DNA of 64,000 nt from Paenarthrobacter sp. GOM3 (GTDB taxonomy: Bacteria > Actinomycetota > Actinomycetes > Actinomycetales > Micrococcaceae). The first letter of the stretch is position 1; each line of letters begins with the position of its first letter. Positions 10,691 to 22,642 of the stretch are shown piece after piece. Position numbers and translations under genes: made by a program. The DNA lies in the NCBI RefSeq assembly GCF_018215265.2, contig NZ_CP136562.1:1736001-1800000 (forward strand), read 5' to 3'. A model generated the notes under the pieces. It was given only the letters and a program-made list of their open reading frames with translations, had not been told where the DNA came from and ran no database searches.

Positions 10691-12001
10691 GTGTCACACG
10701 TAAACAACCTCGAGTCCCAGCACAACGATCCCGCCTTTGCCAACGTCTGGCAGGAGCTCAAATGGCGCGGCCTTGTCCACGTTTCCACTGATGAAACGGA
10801 ACTGGAAAAGCTGCTCGCCGGGGACCCGATCACGTATTACTGTGGCTTCGATCCCACCGCACCGTCGCTGCACCTGGGCAACCTCGTTCAGTTGTTGGTC
10901 ATGCGGCGCCTCCAGTTGGCCGGCCACAAGCCGCTCGGCCTGGTCGGTGGCTCCACCGGCCTGATCGGTGACCCACGCCCGACGGCGGAACGCACCTTGA
11001 ACACCAAGGACACCGTTGCGGAGTGGGTCGGCTACCTTCAAGGCCAGGTGCGCCGCTTCCTGAGCTTCGAGGGCGAGAACCCCGCCCGCATGGTCAATAA
11101 CCTTGACTGGACCGCACCGCTGAGCGCCATTGATTTCCTGCGTGAAATTGGAAAGCACTTCCGTGTGGGCACCATGCTCCGCAAGGATGCTGTCGCCTCA
11201 CGCCTGAACTCCGACGAAGGCATCAGCTACACCGAGTTCAGCTACCAGATCCTGCAGGGCATGGACTACCTCCAGCTCTTCCGCGACTACGATTGCGCAC
11301 TGCAGACCGGCGGCTCGGACCAGTGGGGCAACCTCACCAGCGGCACGGAACTCATCCGCAAGGTGGAGGGCAAGAGCGTGCACGCCCTGGGCACACCGCT
11401 CATCACCAACTCCGATGGCACCAAGTTCGGCAAGAGCGAGGGCAACGCCATCTGGCTCGATCCCGAAATGTGCAGCCCGTACACTTTCTACCAGTTCTGG
11501 CTGAACACCGCTGACGCCGACGTCGTGGACCGACTCAAGGTGTTTACTTTCCTTTCGCGTGCAGAGATTGAGGCGCTGGGAGAGTCCGTGGCGGAACGTC
11601 CGTTTGCCCGGGAAGGACAGAAGAAGCTCGCCTTCGAAGTCACTTCACTGGTACACGGCGTTGAGGCCACCGAAAAAGTGATTGCCGCTTCGGCTGCGCT
11701 TTTCGGCAACGGTGACCTGACGGTTCTGGACGAACGCACCCTGGAAGCCGCCACCGCGGAACTTCCCTCGGCCACCATCGGCGCGGACGGCCTGGGGATC
11801 ATCGACCTCCTGGTTGCCTCGGGCCTTTCCGACAGCAAGTCCGCCGCCCGTCGAACCGTGGGCGAAGGTGGTGCGTACGTGAACAACACCAAGGTTTCGG
11901 ACCCGGACGCCGTCATCGCGCAGGACCAATTGCTTCACGGCCGGTACCTGCTGCTCCGACGTGGCAAGAAAAACCTGGCCACGATTGAGGTTTCGGCCTA
12001 G
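10691..12001 (+). CDS. tyrS: Tyrosyl-tRNA synthetase
   Basis: This class I aminoacyl-tRNA synthetase charges tRNA-Tyr and has 436 residues from GTG 10691. The HIGH-like PSLHLGNL is near residue 58, the YQILQGMDY and GGSDQWGN specificity blocks are in the core, and the KMSKS-like KFGKSEG starts at Lys245. A C-terminal S4 RNA-binding domain (SKSAARRTVGEGGAYVNN) is complete. The frame is open back to 10643 inside helR, but the added residues are unrelated to the family. No T-box leader is present. A strong terminator follows. Confidence 0.95.
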   Translation: MSHVNNLESQHNDPAFANVWQELKWRGLVHVSTDETELEKLLAGDPITYYCGFDPTAPSLHLGNLVQLLVMRRLQLAGHKPLGLVGGSTGLIGDPRPTAERTLNTKDTVAEWVGYLQGQVRRFLSFEGENPARMVNNLDWTAPLSAIDFLREIGKHFRVGTMLRKDAVASRLNSDEGISYTEFSYQILQGMDYLQLFRDYDCALQTGGSDQWGNLTSGTELIRKVEGKSVHALGTPLITNSDGTKFGKSEGNAIWLDPEMCSPYTFYQFWLNTADADVVDRLKVFTFLSRAEIEALGESVAERPFAREGQKKLAFEVTSLVHGVEATEKVIAASAALFGNGDLTVLDERTLEAATAELPSATIGADGLGIIDLLVASGLSDSKSAARRTVGEGGAYVNNTKVSDPDAVIAQDQLLHGRYLLLRRGKKNLATIEVSA

Positions 12002-12024
12002 ATCCGCTTAGTAATCCAGCTATG

Positions 12025-12060
12025 AAAGGGCCGGCAACCGTTATGGTTGCCGGCCCTTTT
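12025..12060 (+). terminator. Strong intrinsic terminator of tyrS
   Basis: A perfect 15-bp stem (AAAGGGCCGGCAACC at 12025-12039 with its complement at 12045-12059) closes the loop GTTAT and ends in T residues. Confidence 0.95.
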
Positions 12061-12204
12061 GTGCTTAGGCGTGCTTTCGTGTGCTGGCGGCTTTGGGGTC
12101 TTTCGTGCGCCAGCGCCGGTGCCGGGACGACGGTGGCGGTGATCCTCGGCGCGCTCGGTCGTTCCTCCCTTGGACGCGCGCTGCCGGATAACCGCCGCCG
12201 TCTT

Positions 12205-12352
12205 CCGACGCTCGCTCACGTCCCGGCCCATTCCAAGCAACGCTCTCTCACTTCCCGCCGGTTTCCAGCGGACGCTCGCTCAGGTCCCGCCGGTTTGAAG
12301 CGAACGCTCGCTCAGGTCCCGCTGGTTTGGGCCGGACGCTCGTTCAGGTTCC
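12205..12352. repeat. 32-bp tandem repeat array, copy B
   Basis: Five degenerate units carry (G/A)ACGCTCxxTCA at 12207, 12239, 12271, 12303 and 12335, all exactly 32 bp apart. Most continue with a (G/T)TCCCGCyGG-like tail and a variable linker. The last unit is the most decayed. The family is the same as at 6005-6110. It lies between the tyrS terminator and the rRNA promoters. Confidence 0.85.
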
Positions 12353-12361
12353 TTGGTGTTC

Positions 12362-12545
12362 GACGGCGGTGGGTGGCGTTGTGGTTCTGCGTCAGTGGTG
12401 GTGGTTGCGGGGTGGTGTGATGGGGTTCACTGGTGTTGGTTTGGGGTGTTTTGGTGGTTCTTTGGGTGGTGGTGGGGGTGTTTTCCGGGTGTTTGCGGGG
12501 TTTTTGGGTGGTGTTGGGGTGGATTTGGTTCGGGGGTTGGGCGCG
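12362..12545. other. GT-rich, strand-asymmetric tract upstream of the rRNA operon
   Basis: The plus strand is almost only G and T; roughly ten of 120 bases between 12421 and 12540 are C or A. Several GGG-GGGGG runs are separated by 5-8 bases, enough for a possible G-quadruplex. Open frames here are composition artefacts. The tract ends at the -35 of promoter P1. Confidence 0.6.
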
Positions 12546-12553
12546 TGTAAAGT
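12525..12553 (+). promoter_or_regulatory. Candidate rRNA promoter P1
   Basis: TTGGTT (12525-12530), a 17-bp spacer and TAAAGT (12548-12553) lie about 400 bp before the 16S gene, at the edge of the GT-rich tract. Confidence 0.55.
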
Positions 12554-12666
12554 TATCTGAGTCGCCGCCGCTGATGCGGAAAAGTGGTGACAGACTCCCT
12601 TCAAATCACCGGTTTCGGTAGTGCTTTTGTGCGCTTCGGATGTGGTGGGGGAGGCCCGGGGTTGGT

Positions 12667-12695
12667 TTGCTTTGCGCGGCTGGTTCGGGTAAGTT
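12667..12695 (+). promoter_or_regulatory. Candidate rRNA promoter P2
   Basis: TTGCTT (12667-12672), a 17-bp spacer and TAAGTT (12690-12695) lie about 255 bp before the 16S gene. Tandem promoters are usual for rRNA operons. Confidence 0.5.
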
Positions 12696-12758
12696 TGGAA
12701 AGTTGCTCCGGAGCGATCCTGGACCCTTTGGTGGGTGTGGGTGGTGTCGGTTAGTGTC

Positions 12759-12780
12759 TGTTGTTTGAGAACTCAATAGT
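12759..12780 (+). promoter_or_regulatory. boxA antitermination element in the rRNA leader
   Basis: TGTTGTTTGAGAACTCAATAG matches the actinobacterial rRNA-leader boxA, which resembles the Bacillus TGTTCTTTGAAAACT element. A near copy is in the 16S-23S spacer at 14859-14890. The bases from here to 12950 are leader, with no gene. Confidence 0.7.
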
Positions 12781-12950
12781 GTGCCAAGTTTGTTGATACC
12801 GATTGTTTTATCAATTGGTTGAATTTATGCCAGTTCTGTCATGCACCCCCGTGTGTGGTGGTCTGGTTTTCAGCTGGTTTCGAATTTTGTGCAGCCGCGT
12901 TTTACCGTTATTTCCGGTGGGTGTGGTTGTGTCTGTTTGATTTTTTGTTT

Positions 12951-14476
<1,526 letters not shown>

Positions 14477-14716
14477 AGCTGCTAGCAACTGTTCTGTGTT
14501 CTGTGTATGCAGTTCGTGGTGGTTGTCAGTGTTGCCCATTGCGCAGGCGTCTGTTCTGCGGTGGGTGCTCATGGGTGGAATATCAACGAATCATTTATTT
14601 GGCATGGCCTGTGTGGTTGTGTCCTGGTGCTAGTACGGTGACTCCTCTTTTTTTGGGGGGTTGTTGGGAACGTGTCCGGGGCGTGGTCTGTGTGGGTTGT
14701 GTTTGGCGCACTGTTG

Positions 14717-14741
14717 GGTCCTGAGGCAACAGGACCTTTTT
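14717..14741 (+). terminator. Terminator-like hairpin inside the rRNA spacer
   Basis: GGTCCTG (14717-14723), loop AGGCAA and CAGGACC (14730-14736) are followed by TTTTT. The element GGGTCCTGAGGCAAC is familiar from actinobacterial spacers. Here it has the form of an intrinsic terminator between two rRNA genes. Confidence 0.55.
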
Positions 14742-14858
14742 GCAGCAATGCAGGGGGGCACTTCTGGTGTTTCTTTTGTTCCTGCTTCCGGTTCTTCCTT
14801 CCGCGTGTGCGGCCTTCCTTTTTGTGGGGGTTGTGGTGGTTGGGGGTCTGGTTGATGG

Positions 14859-14890
14859 GGTTGTTGTTTGAGAACTACATAGTGGACGCG
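14859..14890 (+). other. 5' arm of 23S processing stem, with boxA
   Basis: The 32 bases pair with 18162-18193: 29 Watson-Crick pairs, two G-U pairs and one mismatch. The 23S gene would sit in a closed loop, the usual RNase III substrate. The arm contains TGTTTGAGAACT. Confidence 0.8.
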
Positions 14891-15002
14891 AGCATCTAGG
14901 GACACATGCACTTGTGTGTGTGTTTCTATACAGCAATTTCTTATGAATGAACCTGGCCCTTTGTGGTCGTGGTTCTCTCGAGTAAGTTTTTGATCTTTGT
15001 GT

Positions 15003-18147
<3,145 letters not shown>

Positions 18148-18161
18148 CACAACACACTGCA

Positions 18162-18193
18162 CGCGTCCACTATGTGGTTCCCGAACAACAACC
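18162..18193 (+). other. 3' arm of 23S processing stem
   Basis: It is complementary to 14859-14890 in the spacer; together they enclose the whole 23S rRNA. Confidence 0.8.
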
Positions 18194-18291
18194 GTTCACA
18201 GGAACCAAAACTAAATAACAACCAAGCACCACAGTTGTAACCACACACTTCCCACCCACCCCCACACACGGGGGCCGGGACGGGTAACAAG

Positions 18292-18410
18292 GTTACGGCG
18301 GTCATAGCGTGGGGGAAACGCCCGGTCCCATTCCGAACCCGGAAGCTAAGACCCACAGCGCCGATGGTACTGCACCCGGGAGGGTGTGGGAGAGTAGGAC
18401 ACCGCCGGAC
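18292..18410 (+). rRNA. rrf: 5S ribosomal RNA
   Basis: GTTACGGCGGTCATAGC at the start pairs with ACCGCCGGAC at the end. The internal CCCATTCCGAACCCGGAAG and GATGGTACTGC blocks are typical of 5S. About 119 nt. Confidence 0.97.
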
Positions 18411-18422
18411 ACACATTAACGG

Positions 18423-18451
18423 GGAGCCCCGACCACCACGGTCGGGGCTCC
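18423..18451 (+). terminator. Terminator of the rRNA operon
   Basis: A perfect 12-bp stem GGAGCCCCGACC (18423-18434) with its complement (18440-18451) and loop ACCAC lies 12 nt after 5S. No U-run follows. The remaining 285 bp to the next gene hold no feature I can support beyond a weak TAGAAT at 18618-18623. Confidence 0.8.
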
Positions 18452-18737
18452 ACCCATTTAACCCACACAACACAGCCAATATGGGGCCGACGACTTGGCT
18501 TCAGAATGACCAGAGCTGGGCCGCAAGCTGCACAGCAAGGCACTTGTCTGGCTGTGAGACTTGCCACGAGGGGCCGTTTAGTCTCTCCAGACGTACTGGC
18601 GCTGCGGCGGCGTCGAATAGAATTGCATAAGACAAACGAGTCGGTAGCTCAGCGCTGCCGGCGGCGTGACAACGAAATAAGGGTTATGAGCGACTACGCA
18701 CGCGCCAGTGGTCGGCTCGCAACAGGAGGAATCCACC

Positions 18738-20570
18738 ATGGCTGAGCACAACGGCGGCAATCGCGGCGGAAATCGCGGAAACTTCGGCGGGAACCGGGAC
18801 GACCGCGGTTCGTACCGCTCCAACAACAACTCCGGCGGCGATCCTCGCGGATTCCGCTCCAGGGACAACAGGGACGGTAACGAGCGTCCGGCCCGTGATG
18901 GTGAGCGTCGTCCGTTCAACAATGACCGCGGTGACCGGAAGCCTTTCGGCGAGCGTGGCGACCGGCCAGCTCGTGATGGTGAGCGTCGTCCGTTTAACAA
19001 TGACCGCGGTGACCGGAAGCCTTTCGGCGACCGTGGCGACCGCCCGGCCCGTGATGGTGAGCGTCGTTCCTTTGGTGGCGACCGCCCGGCTCGTGATGGT
19101 GAGCGTCGTCCGTTCAACAGTGACCGTGGTGACCGGAAGCCTTTCGGCGACCGCCCAGCCCGTGACGGTGAGCGTCGCTCCTTCGGTGGCGACCGCCCAG
19201 CCCGTGATGGTGAGCGTCGTCCGTTCAACAATGACCGTGGTGACCGGAAGCCCTTTGGCGACCGCCCAGCCCGTGACGGTGAGCGTCGTTCCTTTGGTGG
19301 CGAACGCCCTGCTCGTGATGGTGACCGTCGTCCGTTCAACAACGATCGTGGTGACCGGAAGCCGTTCGGTGACCGTCCTGAGCGCGGCCCGCGGAACTTC
19401 GATGGCCCCCGCCGCGACAGCGATGACCGCCGTCCCTTCAACAATGACCGTGGTGACCGGAAGCCGTTCGGCGACCGTGACCGCCGTCCCTTCAACAACG
19501 ACCGTGGCGATCGCCCGGCCCGTGATGGTGACCGCCGCTCGTTCGGCAGTGACCGTGGCGACCGCGGCAACTCCTGGGAAGACCGTCCGGCGCGGGTTCC
19601 CAACGCCAAGGACATCCGCAGCGCGAACCGCCCTGACCGCGAACGTTCCCCTGAGATCGACGACGACGTCACGGGCAAGGAACTTGACCGCGCCACCGGC
19701 CACCAGATCAAGACCCTCGAGGAGCAGAGTGCAGGCTGGGTCGCAAAGCACCTGGTCATGGCCGGCCGCCTGATCGACATTGAACCTGAGCTCGCTTTCC
19801 AGCACGCGTTGGCTGCGAGCCGTCGCGGTGGACGTCTCTCAGTGGTCCGCGAAGCTGTCGGACTGACGGCCTACGCTGCCGGCCACTATGGTGAGGCTCT
19901 GCGTGAGTTCCGCACGTACCGGCGCATCAGTGGTTCCAACGTCCACCTGCCGGTCATGGCCGATTGTGAGCGCGGCTTGGGTCGTCCTGATCGGGCATTG
20001 GATATGGTCCGCTCTCCTGAGGCGCAGGACCTGGATGCTCCGGGCAAGGTTGAGCTCGCCATTGTGGCATCGGGCGCCCGTTCGGACCTGAACCAGCTGG
20101 ATGCTGCCGTCAGCGAGCTTGAGATCCCGCAGCTGGACATCAATAGGGCGTTCTCTTACAGCCCCCGGCTTTTCCGCGCATATGCGGAGGCTTTGGCTGC
20201 AGTGGGCCGCACTGAGGAGTCTGAGAAGTGGGCCCGCCAGGCCTTGGTTGCCGAGAATGCCTTGGGCGTCGGGGACTTTGCCGAGCCGGAGATCGTTGAC
20301 CTCGGCTGGGACGAGCGGGAAGAGGAAGCCGCGCGTAAGCCGCGCTTCGAGAAGCCGGCCCGGGACGCCGACGTCGTGAAGCCGGAGGCTGAGACTGTCA
20401 TCGTCGAGGCGGCGGCAGCGGATGTCGAGCAGGACGACGTGGAACTGGACGACGCTGAGTCGGACTACTTTGAGTCGAACGATGCCGAGTCGGATATCGA
20501 TTCCGTTGAGGACGACGAAGCTGGCGACGAAGAGGCAGACGACGAGAACGCCGATTCCCGGAATGGCTGA
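18738..20570 (+). CDS. RGD-repeat protein with TPR-like core and acidic tail (Rv1691-like)
   Basis: The protein has 610 residues from ATG 18738, chosen because AGGAGG lies 8 nt upstream. Residues 1-49 are Gly/Asn/Arg-rich. Residues 50-282 are tandem modules, RPARDGERR followed by PFNNDRGDRKPFGD (long) or SFGGD (short), predicted disordered. About 300-520 is helical and TPR-like (HYGEALREFRTYRRI, GRPDRALDMV, YAEALAAVGRTEESEKWARQAL). About 540-610 is strongly acidic. Position and core match the TPR protein Rv1691 of M. tuberculosis, which is only about 250 residues. No function is known to me. The stop overlaps the next gene by eight bases, so it leads the HAD-tlyA-nadK-recN string. An RNA- or ribosome-related role is only an inference from composition and the adjoining rRNA operon. 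Confidence 0.8.
   Translation: MAEHNGGNRGGNRGNFGGNRDDRGSYRSNNNSGGDPRGFRSRDNRDGNERPARDGERRPFNNDRGDRKPFGERGDRPARDGERRPFNNDRGDRKPFGDRGDRPARDGERRSFGGDRPARDGERRPFNSDRGDRKPFGDRPARDGERRSFGGDRPARDGERRPFNNDRGDRKPFGDRPARDGERRSFGGERPARDGDRRPFNNDRGDRKPFGDRPERGPRNFDGPRRDSDDRRPFNNDRGDRKPFGDRDRRPFNNDRGDRPARDGDRRSFGSDRGDRGNSWEDRPARVPNAKDIRSANRPDRERSPEIDDDVTGKELDRATGHQIKTLEEQSAGWVAKHLVMAGRLIDIEPELAFQHALAASRRGGRLSVVREAVGLTAYAAGHYGEALREFRTYRRISGSNVHLPVMADCERGLGRPDRALDMVRSPEAQDLDAPGKVELAIVASGARSDLNQLDAAVSELEIPQLDINRAFSYSPRLFRAYAEALAAVGRTEESEKWARQALVAENALGVGDFAEPEIVDLGWDEREEEAARKPRFEKPARDADVVKPEAETVIVEAAAADVEQDDVELDDAESDYFESNDAESDIDSVEDDEAGDEEADDENADSRNG
18885..19583 (+). repeat. Coding tandem repeat, alternating long and short modules
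   Basis: About 700 bp encode nine copies of RPARDG(E/D)RR and seven of FN(N/S)DRGD. The middle part alternates 23-residue and 14-residue modules, giving a 37-residue (111-bp) higher-order unit repeated three times. Near-identical DNA suggests expansion by recombination or slippage. Confidence 0.85.
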
Positions 20571-21549
20571 TTCCCTGATCTCATCCTTTGATGCCGTCCT
20601 CTCCGATTTGGATGGCGTGGTCTATGCAGGACCGCACGCCATCCCGGGAGCCGTGGAGTCGTTGCAGCGTCTCGAAACCGTGGGCGTTGGCCTGGGTTAC
20701 GTCACGAACAACGCTTCACGGACGCCCGCCCAGGTAGCAGCGCATTTGCGTGAGCTGGGCGCCCCGGCTGAGGACCATCAAGTGGTCAGTTCCTCCCAGG
20801 CGGCAGGGGAGCTCCTTGCTTCCATGCTGCCTGCGGGGGCGCATGTCCTTATCACCGGCAGCGCAGCACTGGCCCATGAGATCGAACTGGTAGGCCTGAA
20901 GCCCGTGCACAGCGCCGATGAGAACCCTGTGGCAGTGGTGCAGGGGTTCAATCCGGAGATCGGTTGGAAGGACCTGGCCGAGGCCTCTTATGTGGTGGCT
21001 GGCGGAGCTATGTGGTTCGCGACCAACACTGACATGTCCATTCCGCAGGCGCGGGGCATGGCGCCGGGCAACGGGACCTTGGTGGCGGCTGTAGCTGCTG
21101 CCACCGGCAAGTCACCATTGGTGGCCGGCAAGCCTGAAGCACCGCTTTTCCATGCTGCTGCGAAACGGCTTAACGCTGATCGACCGTTGGTGGTGGGCGA
21201 CCGCTTGGACACCGACATCCTGGGTGGAAACCGCGCAGGATTTGCGACGGCGGCCGTCCTCACCGGTGTTGATACGACGCACACCATCCTGGCCGCGCGC
21301 TCGGATGAGCGTCCCGACTATTTGTTGGTGGACCTTGAGGGTCTGTATGCCCCTTACCCGGAGGTTGTGAGCGAGGACGGTACGTTCCGTTGCGGTGCAG
21401 CCTCGGCTGTTGCCGTGGATGGCACGGTCACGGTCACTGGCGACGAAACGGACATCGACGCTTGGCGTGCGGCGTGTGCCGCTTGGTGGGCGGCGGTTCC
21501 GGAGACCGCGGTGGCGCACGCTCCCAAGCTGGAATGGCAAAGTCACTAG
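20563..21549 (+). CDS. HAD-IIA family hydrolase (NagD/Rv1692-like phosphatase)
   Basis: This is a haloacid-dehalogenase-fold sugar or glycerol phosphatase. From ATG 20563 it has 328 residues. The catalytic DLDGVVY (Asp15 nucleophile, Asp17 acid) lies at the N-terminus, GYVTNNASRTP is motif II, and VVGDRLDTDILGGNRAGFATAAVLTG is the Mg-binding motif IV block. Rv1692 of M. tuberculosis, in the same place, is described as a glycerol-3-phosphate phosphatase, so that activity is a reasonable guess. The start overlaps the previous stop by eight bases. Confidence 0.88.
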   Translation: MADSLISSFDAVLSDLDGVVYAGPHAIPGAVESLQRLETVGVGLGYVTNNASRTPAQVAAHLRELGAPAEDHQVVSSSQAAGELLASMLPAGAHVLITGSAALAHEIELVGLKPVHSADENPVAVVQGFNPEIGWKDLAEASYVVAGGAMWFATNTDMSIPQARGMAPGNGTLVAAVAAATGKSPLVAGKPEAPLFHAAAKRLNADRPLVVGDRLDTDILGGNRAGFATAAVLTGVDTTHTILAARSDERPDYLLVDLEGLYAPYPEVVSEDGTFRCGAASAVAVDGTVTVTGDETDIDAWRAACAAWWAAVPETAVAHAPKLEWQSH

Positions 21550-21552
21550 ACT
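21547..21552 (+). promoter_or_regulatory. -10 box TAGACT of a leaderless small gene
   Basis: TAGACT overlaps the HAD gene stop and ends six bases before ATG 21559. It would give a second promoter for the small gene, tlyA and nadK. Confidence 0.4.
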
Positions 21553-21558
21553 GGTGCG

Positions 21559-21813
21559 ATGACCGAACCCAGCAATGCCCCCGTGCCTGAGGCGGAGATC
21601 CCGGCTGTTGTCCAGTGGCCTGCCGCCGCGACGCCGACAGGTGATGCGCCGGTGGACAAGGCGCTCGGCCTCTTGGCGGATGTTGCGGTGACCCCGGTTT
21701 CTGACCATGGCGAGCTGTACGCCGGCATCCACGACTCCCTTTTAGAGGCCTTGGACGCTGAGCCGGGCCTCCCGTCAGCACCGTCAAACAACCGCCCGGA
21801 AGGCGACAGCTAG
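21559..21813 (+). CDS. Conserved small protein (Rv1693-like position)
   Basis: The 84-residue acidic protein (VDKALGLLADVAVTPVSDHGELYAGIHDSLLEALD) sits between the HAD gene and tlyA, exactly where mycobacteria have the small ORF Rv1693. The middle looks like two amphipathic helices and the ends are disordered. No known domain or function. Four bases separate it from tlyA, so co-translation is likely. Confidence 0.7.
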   Translation: MTEPSNAPVPEAEIPAVVQWPAAATPTGDAPVDKALGLLADVAVTPVSDHGELYAGIHDSLLEALDAEPGLPSAPSNNRPEGDS

Positions 21814-21816
21814 CAC

Positions 21817-22629
21817 ATGGCACGACTTGATCAGGAACTCGTCACCCGGGGGTTGGCGAGGTCCCGGACCCACGCTGCCAAGCTCATCAGCGACGGGAAG
21901 GTCAGTTCCGCAGGGACGGTCCTGGCCAAAGCCGCCCTCCAAGTTGACGCGACAACGGAGCTGCTTGTCGAAGCCCACCTTGAGGACATCTACGTCAGCC
22001 GTGCCGGGCATAAGTTGGACGGCGCGCTGAAGGCGTTTCCCGCCGTCGTGGTTGCCGACAAGCGGTGTCTCGACGCCGGTGCCTCCACGGGTGGCTTCAC
22101 TGACGTGCTGCTGAGGCAGGGGGCCGCGCGAGTGGTTGCCGTGGACGTGGGGCACGGACAGTTGGTTCCGCACCTGCGGGAGGATCCCCGCGTGGACGTC
22201 CATGAGGGCCTTAACGTCCGTTACATGACGCCTGAACAGATCGGCGGACTTTCAGAACTGACGGTCGCGGACTTGTCCTTTATTTCGTTGACCCTGGTCG
22301 TGTACCCCCTTGCCCAATGCACCGAACCCGGGGGCGACATGGTCCTGATGGTCAAGCCGCAGTTCGAAGTGGGCAAGGAGCGGCTGAGCCGTACGGGCGT
22401 GGTCTCATCGGAGAATGAACGGCGCCGGGCGGTGGCCCAGGTAGCGCGGGCTGGGGTGGACGCTGGACTGGAGTTGATGGATCTTGCGGCCAGTCCGCTG
22501 CCTGGCCAGGACGGAAATGTTGAATACTTCCTGTGGATGAAGCGCAGGATGTCCGCGGTGTTGCCTAAGATCGAAGAGCGGGACGCAGCCGTCGCCGCGT
22601 TAGTCGAGAAACTCTGGCCGAACCACTAG
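21817..22629 (+). CDS. tlyA: TlyA rRNA 2'-O-methyltransferase
   Basis: TlyA methylates cytidine 2'-OH groups in 16S and 23S rRNA; in mycobacteria its loss gives capreomycin resistance. It has 270 residues. The S4 domain is at the N-terminus (MARLDQELVTRGLARSRTHA), followed by the FtsJ-type Rossmann fold with the SAM loop CLDAGASTGGFTDVLL. Lys66, the Asp of VADLSF and the Lys of MVKPQFE fit the K-D-K-E tetrad. It lies 3.4 kb after an rRNA operon and directly before nadK, as in mycobacteria. Confidence 0.94.
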   Translation: MARLDQELVTRGLARSRTHAAKLISDGKVSSAGTVLAKAALQVDATTELLVEAHLEDIYVSRAGHKLDGALKAFPAVVVADKRCLDAGASTGGFTDVLLRQGAARVVAVDVGHGQLVPHLREDPRVDVHEGLNVRYMTPEQIGGLSELTVADLSFISLTLVVYPLAQCTEPGGDMVLMVKPQFEVGKERLSRTGVVSSENERRRAVAQVARAGVDAGLELMDLAASPLPGQDGNVEYFLWMKRRMSAVLPKIEERDAAVAALVEKLWPNH

Positions 22630-22642
22630 AAAGCAGAACCCG

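Noticed and set aside
6005..12352. 32-bp arrays considered as CRISPR
   Set aside because: The variable part between cores is under 12 bp, the units themselves drift, and no cas gene is near.
12327..12621. Small Gly/Val/Trp-rich frames in the GT-rich tract
   Set aside because: Composition artefacts of GT-rich DNA without start signals.
18636..18690. GGTAGCTCAGC reminiscent of a tRNA D-arm
   Set aside because: No acceptor pairing, anticodon arm or TTCRAAT arm can be built around it.
18578..19805. Long open frames (about 400 and 373 codons) antisense to the RGD-repeat gene
   Set aside because: They arise because the repeats lack stops on both strands. They have no ribosome site and no family motif, and the sense frame has AGGAGG and a TPR-like core.
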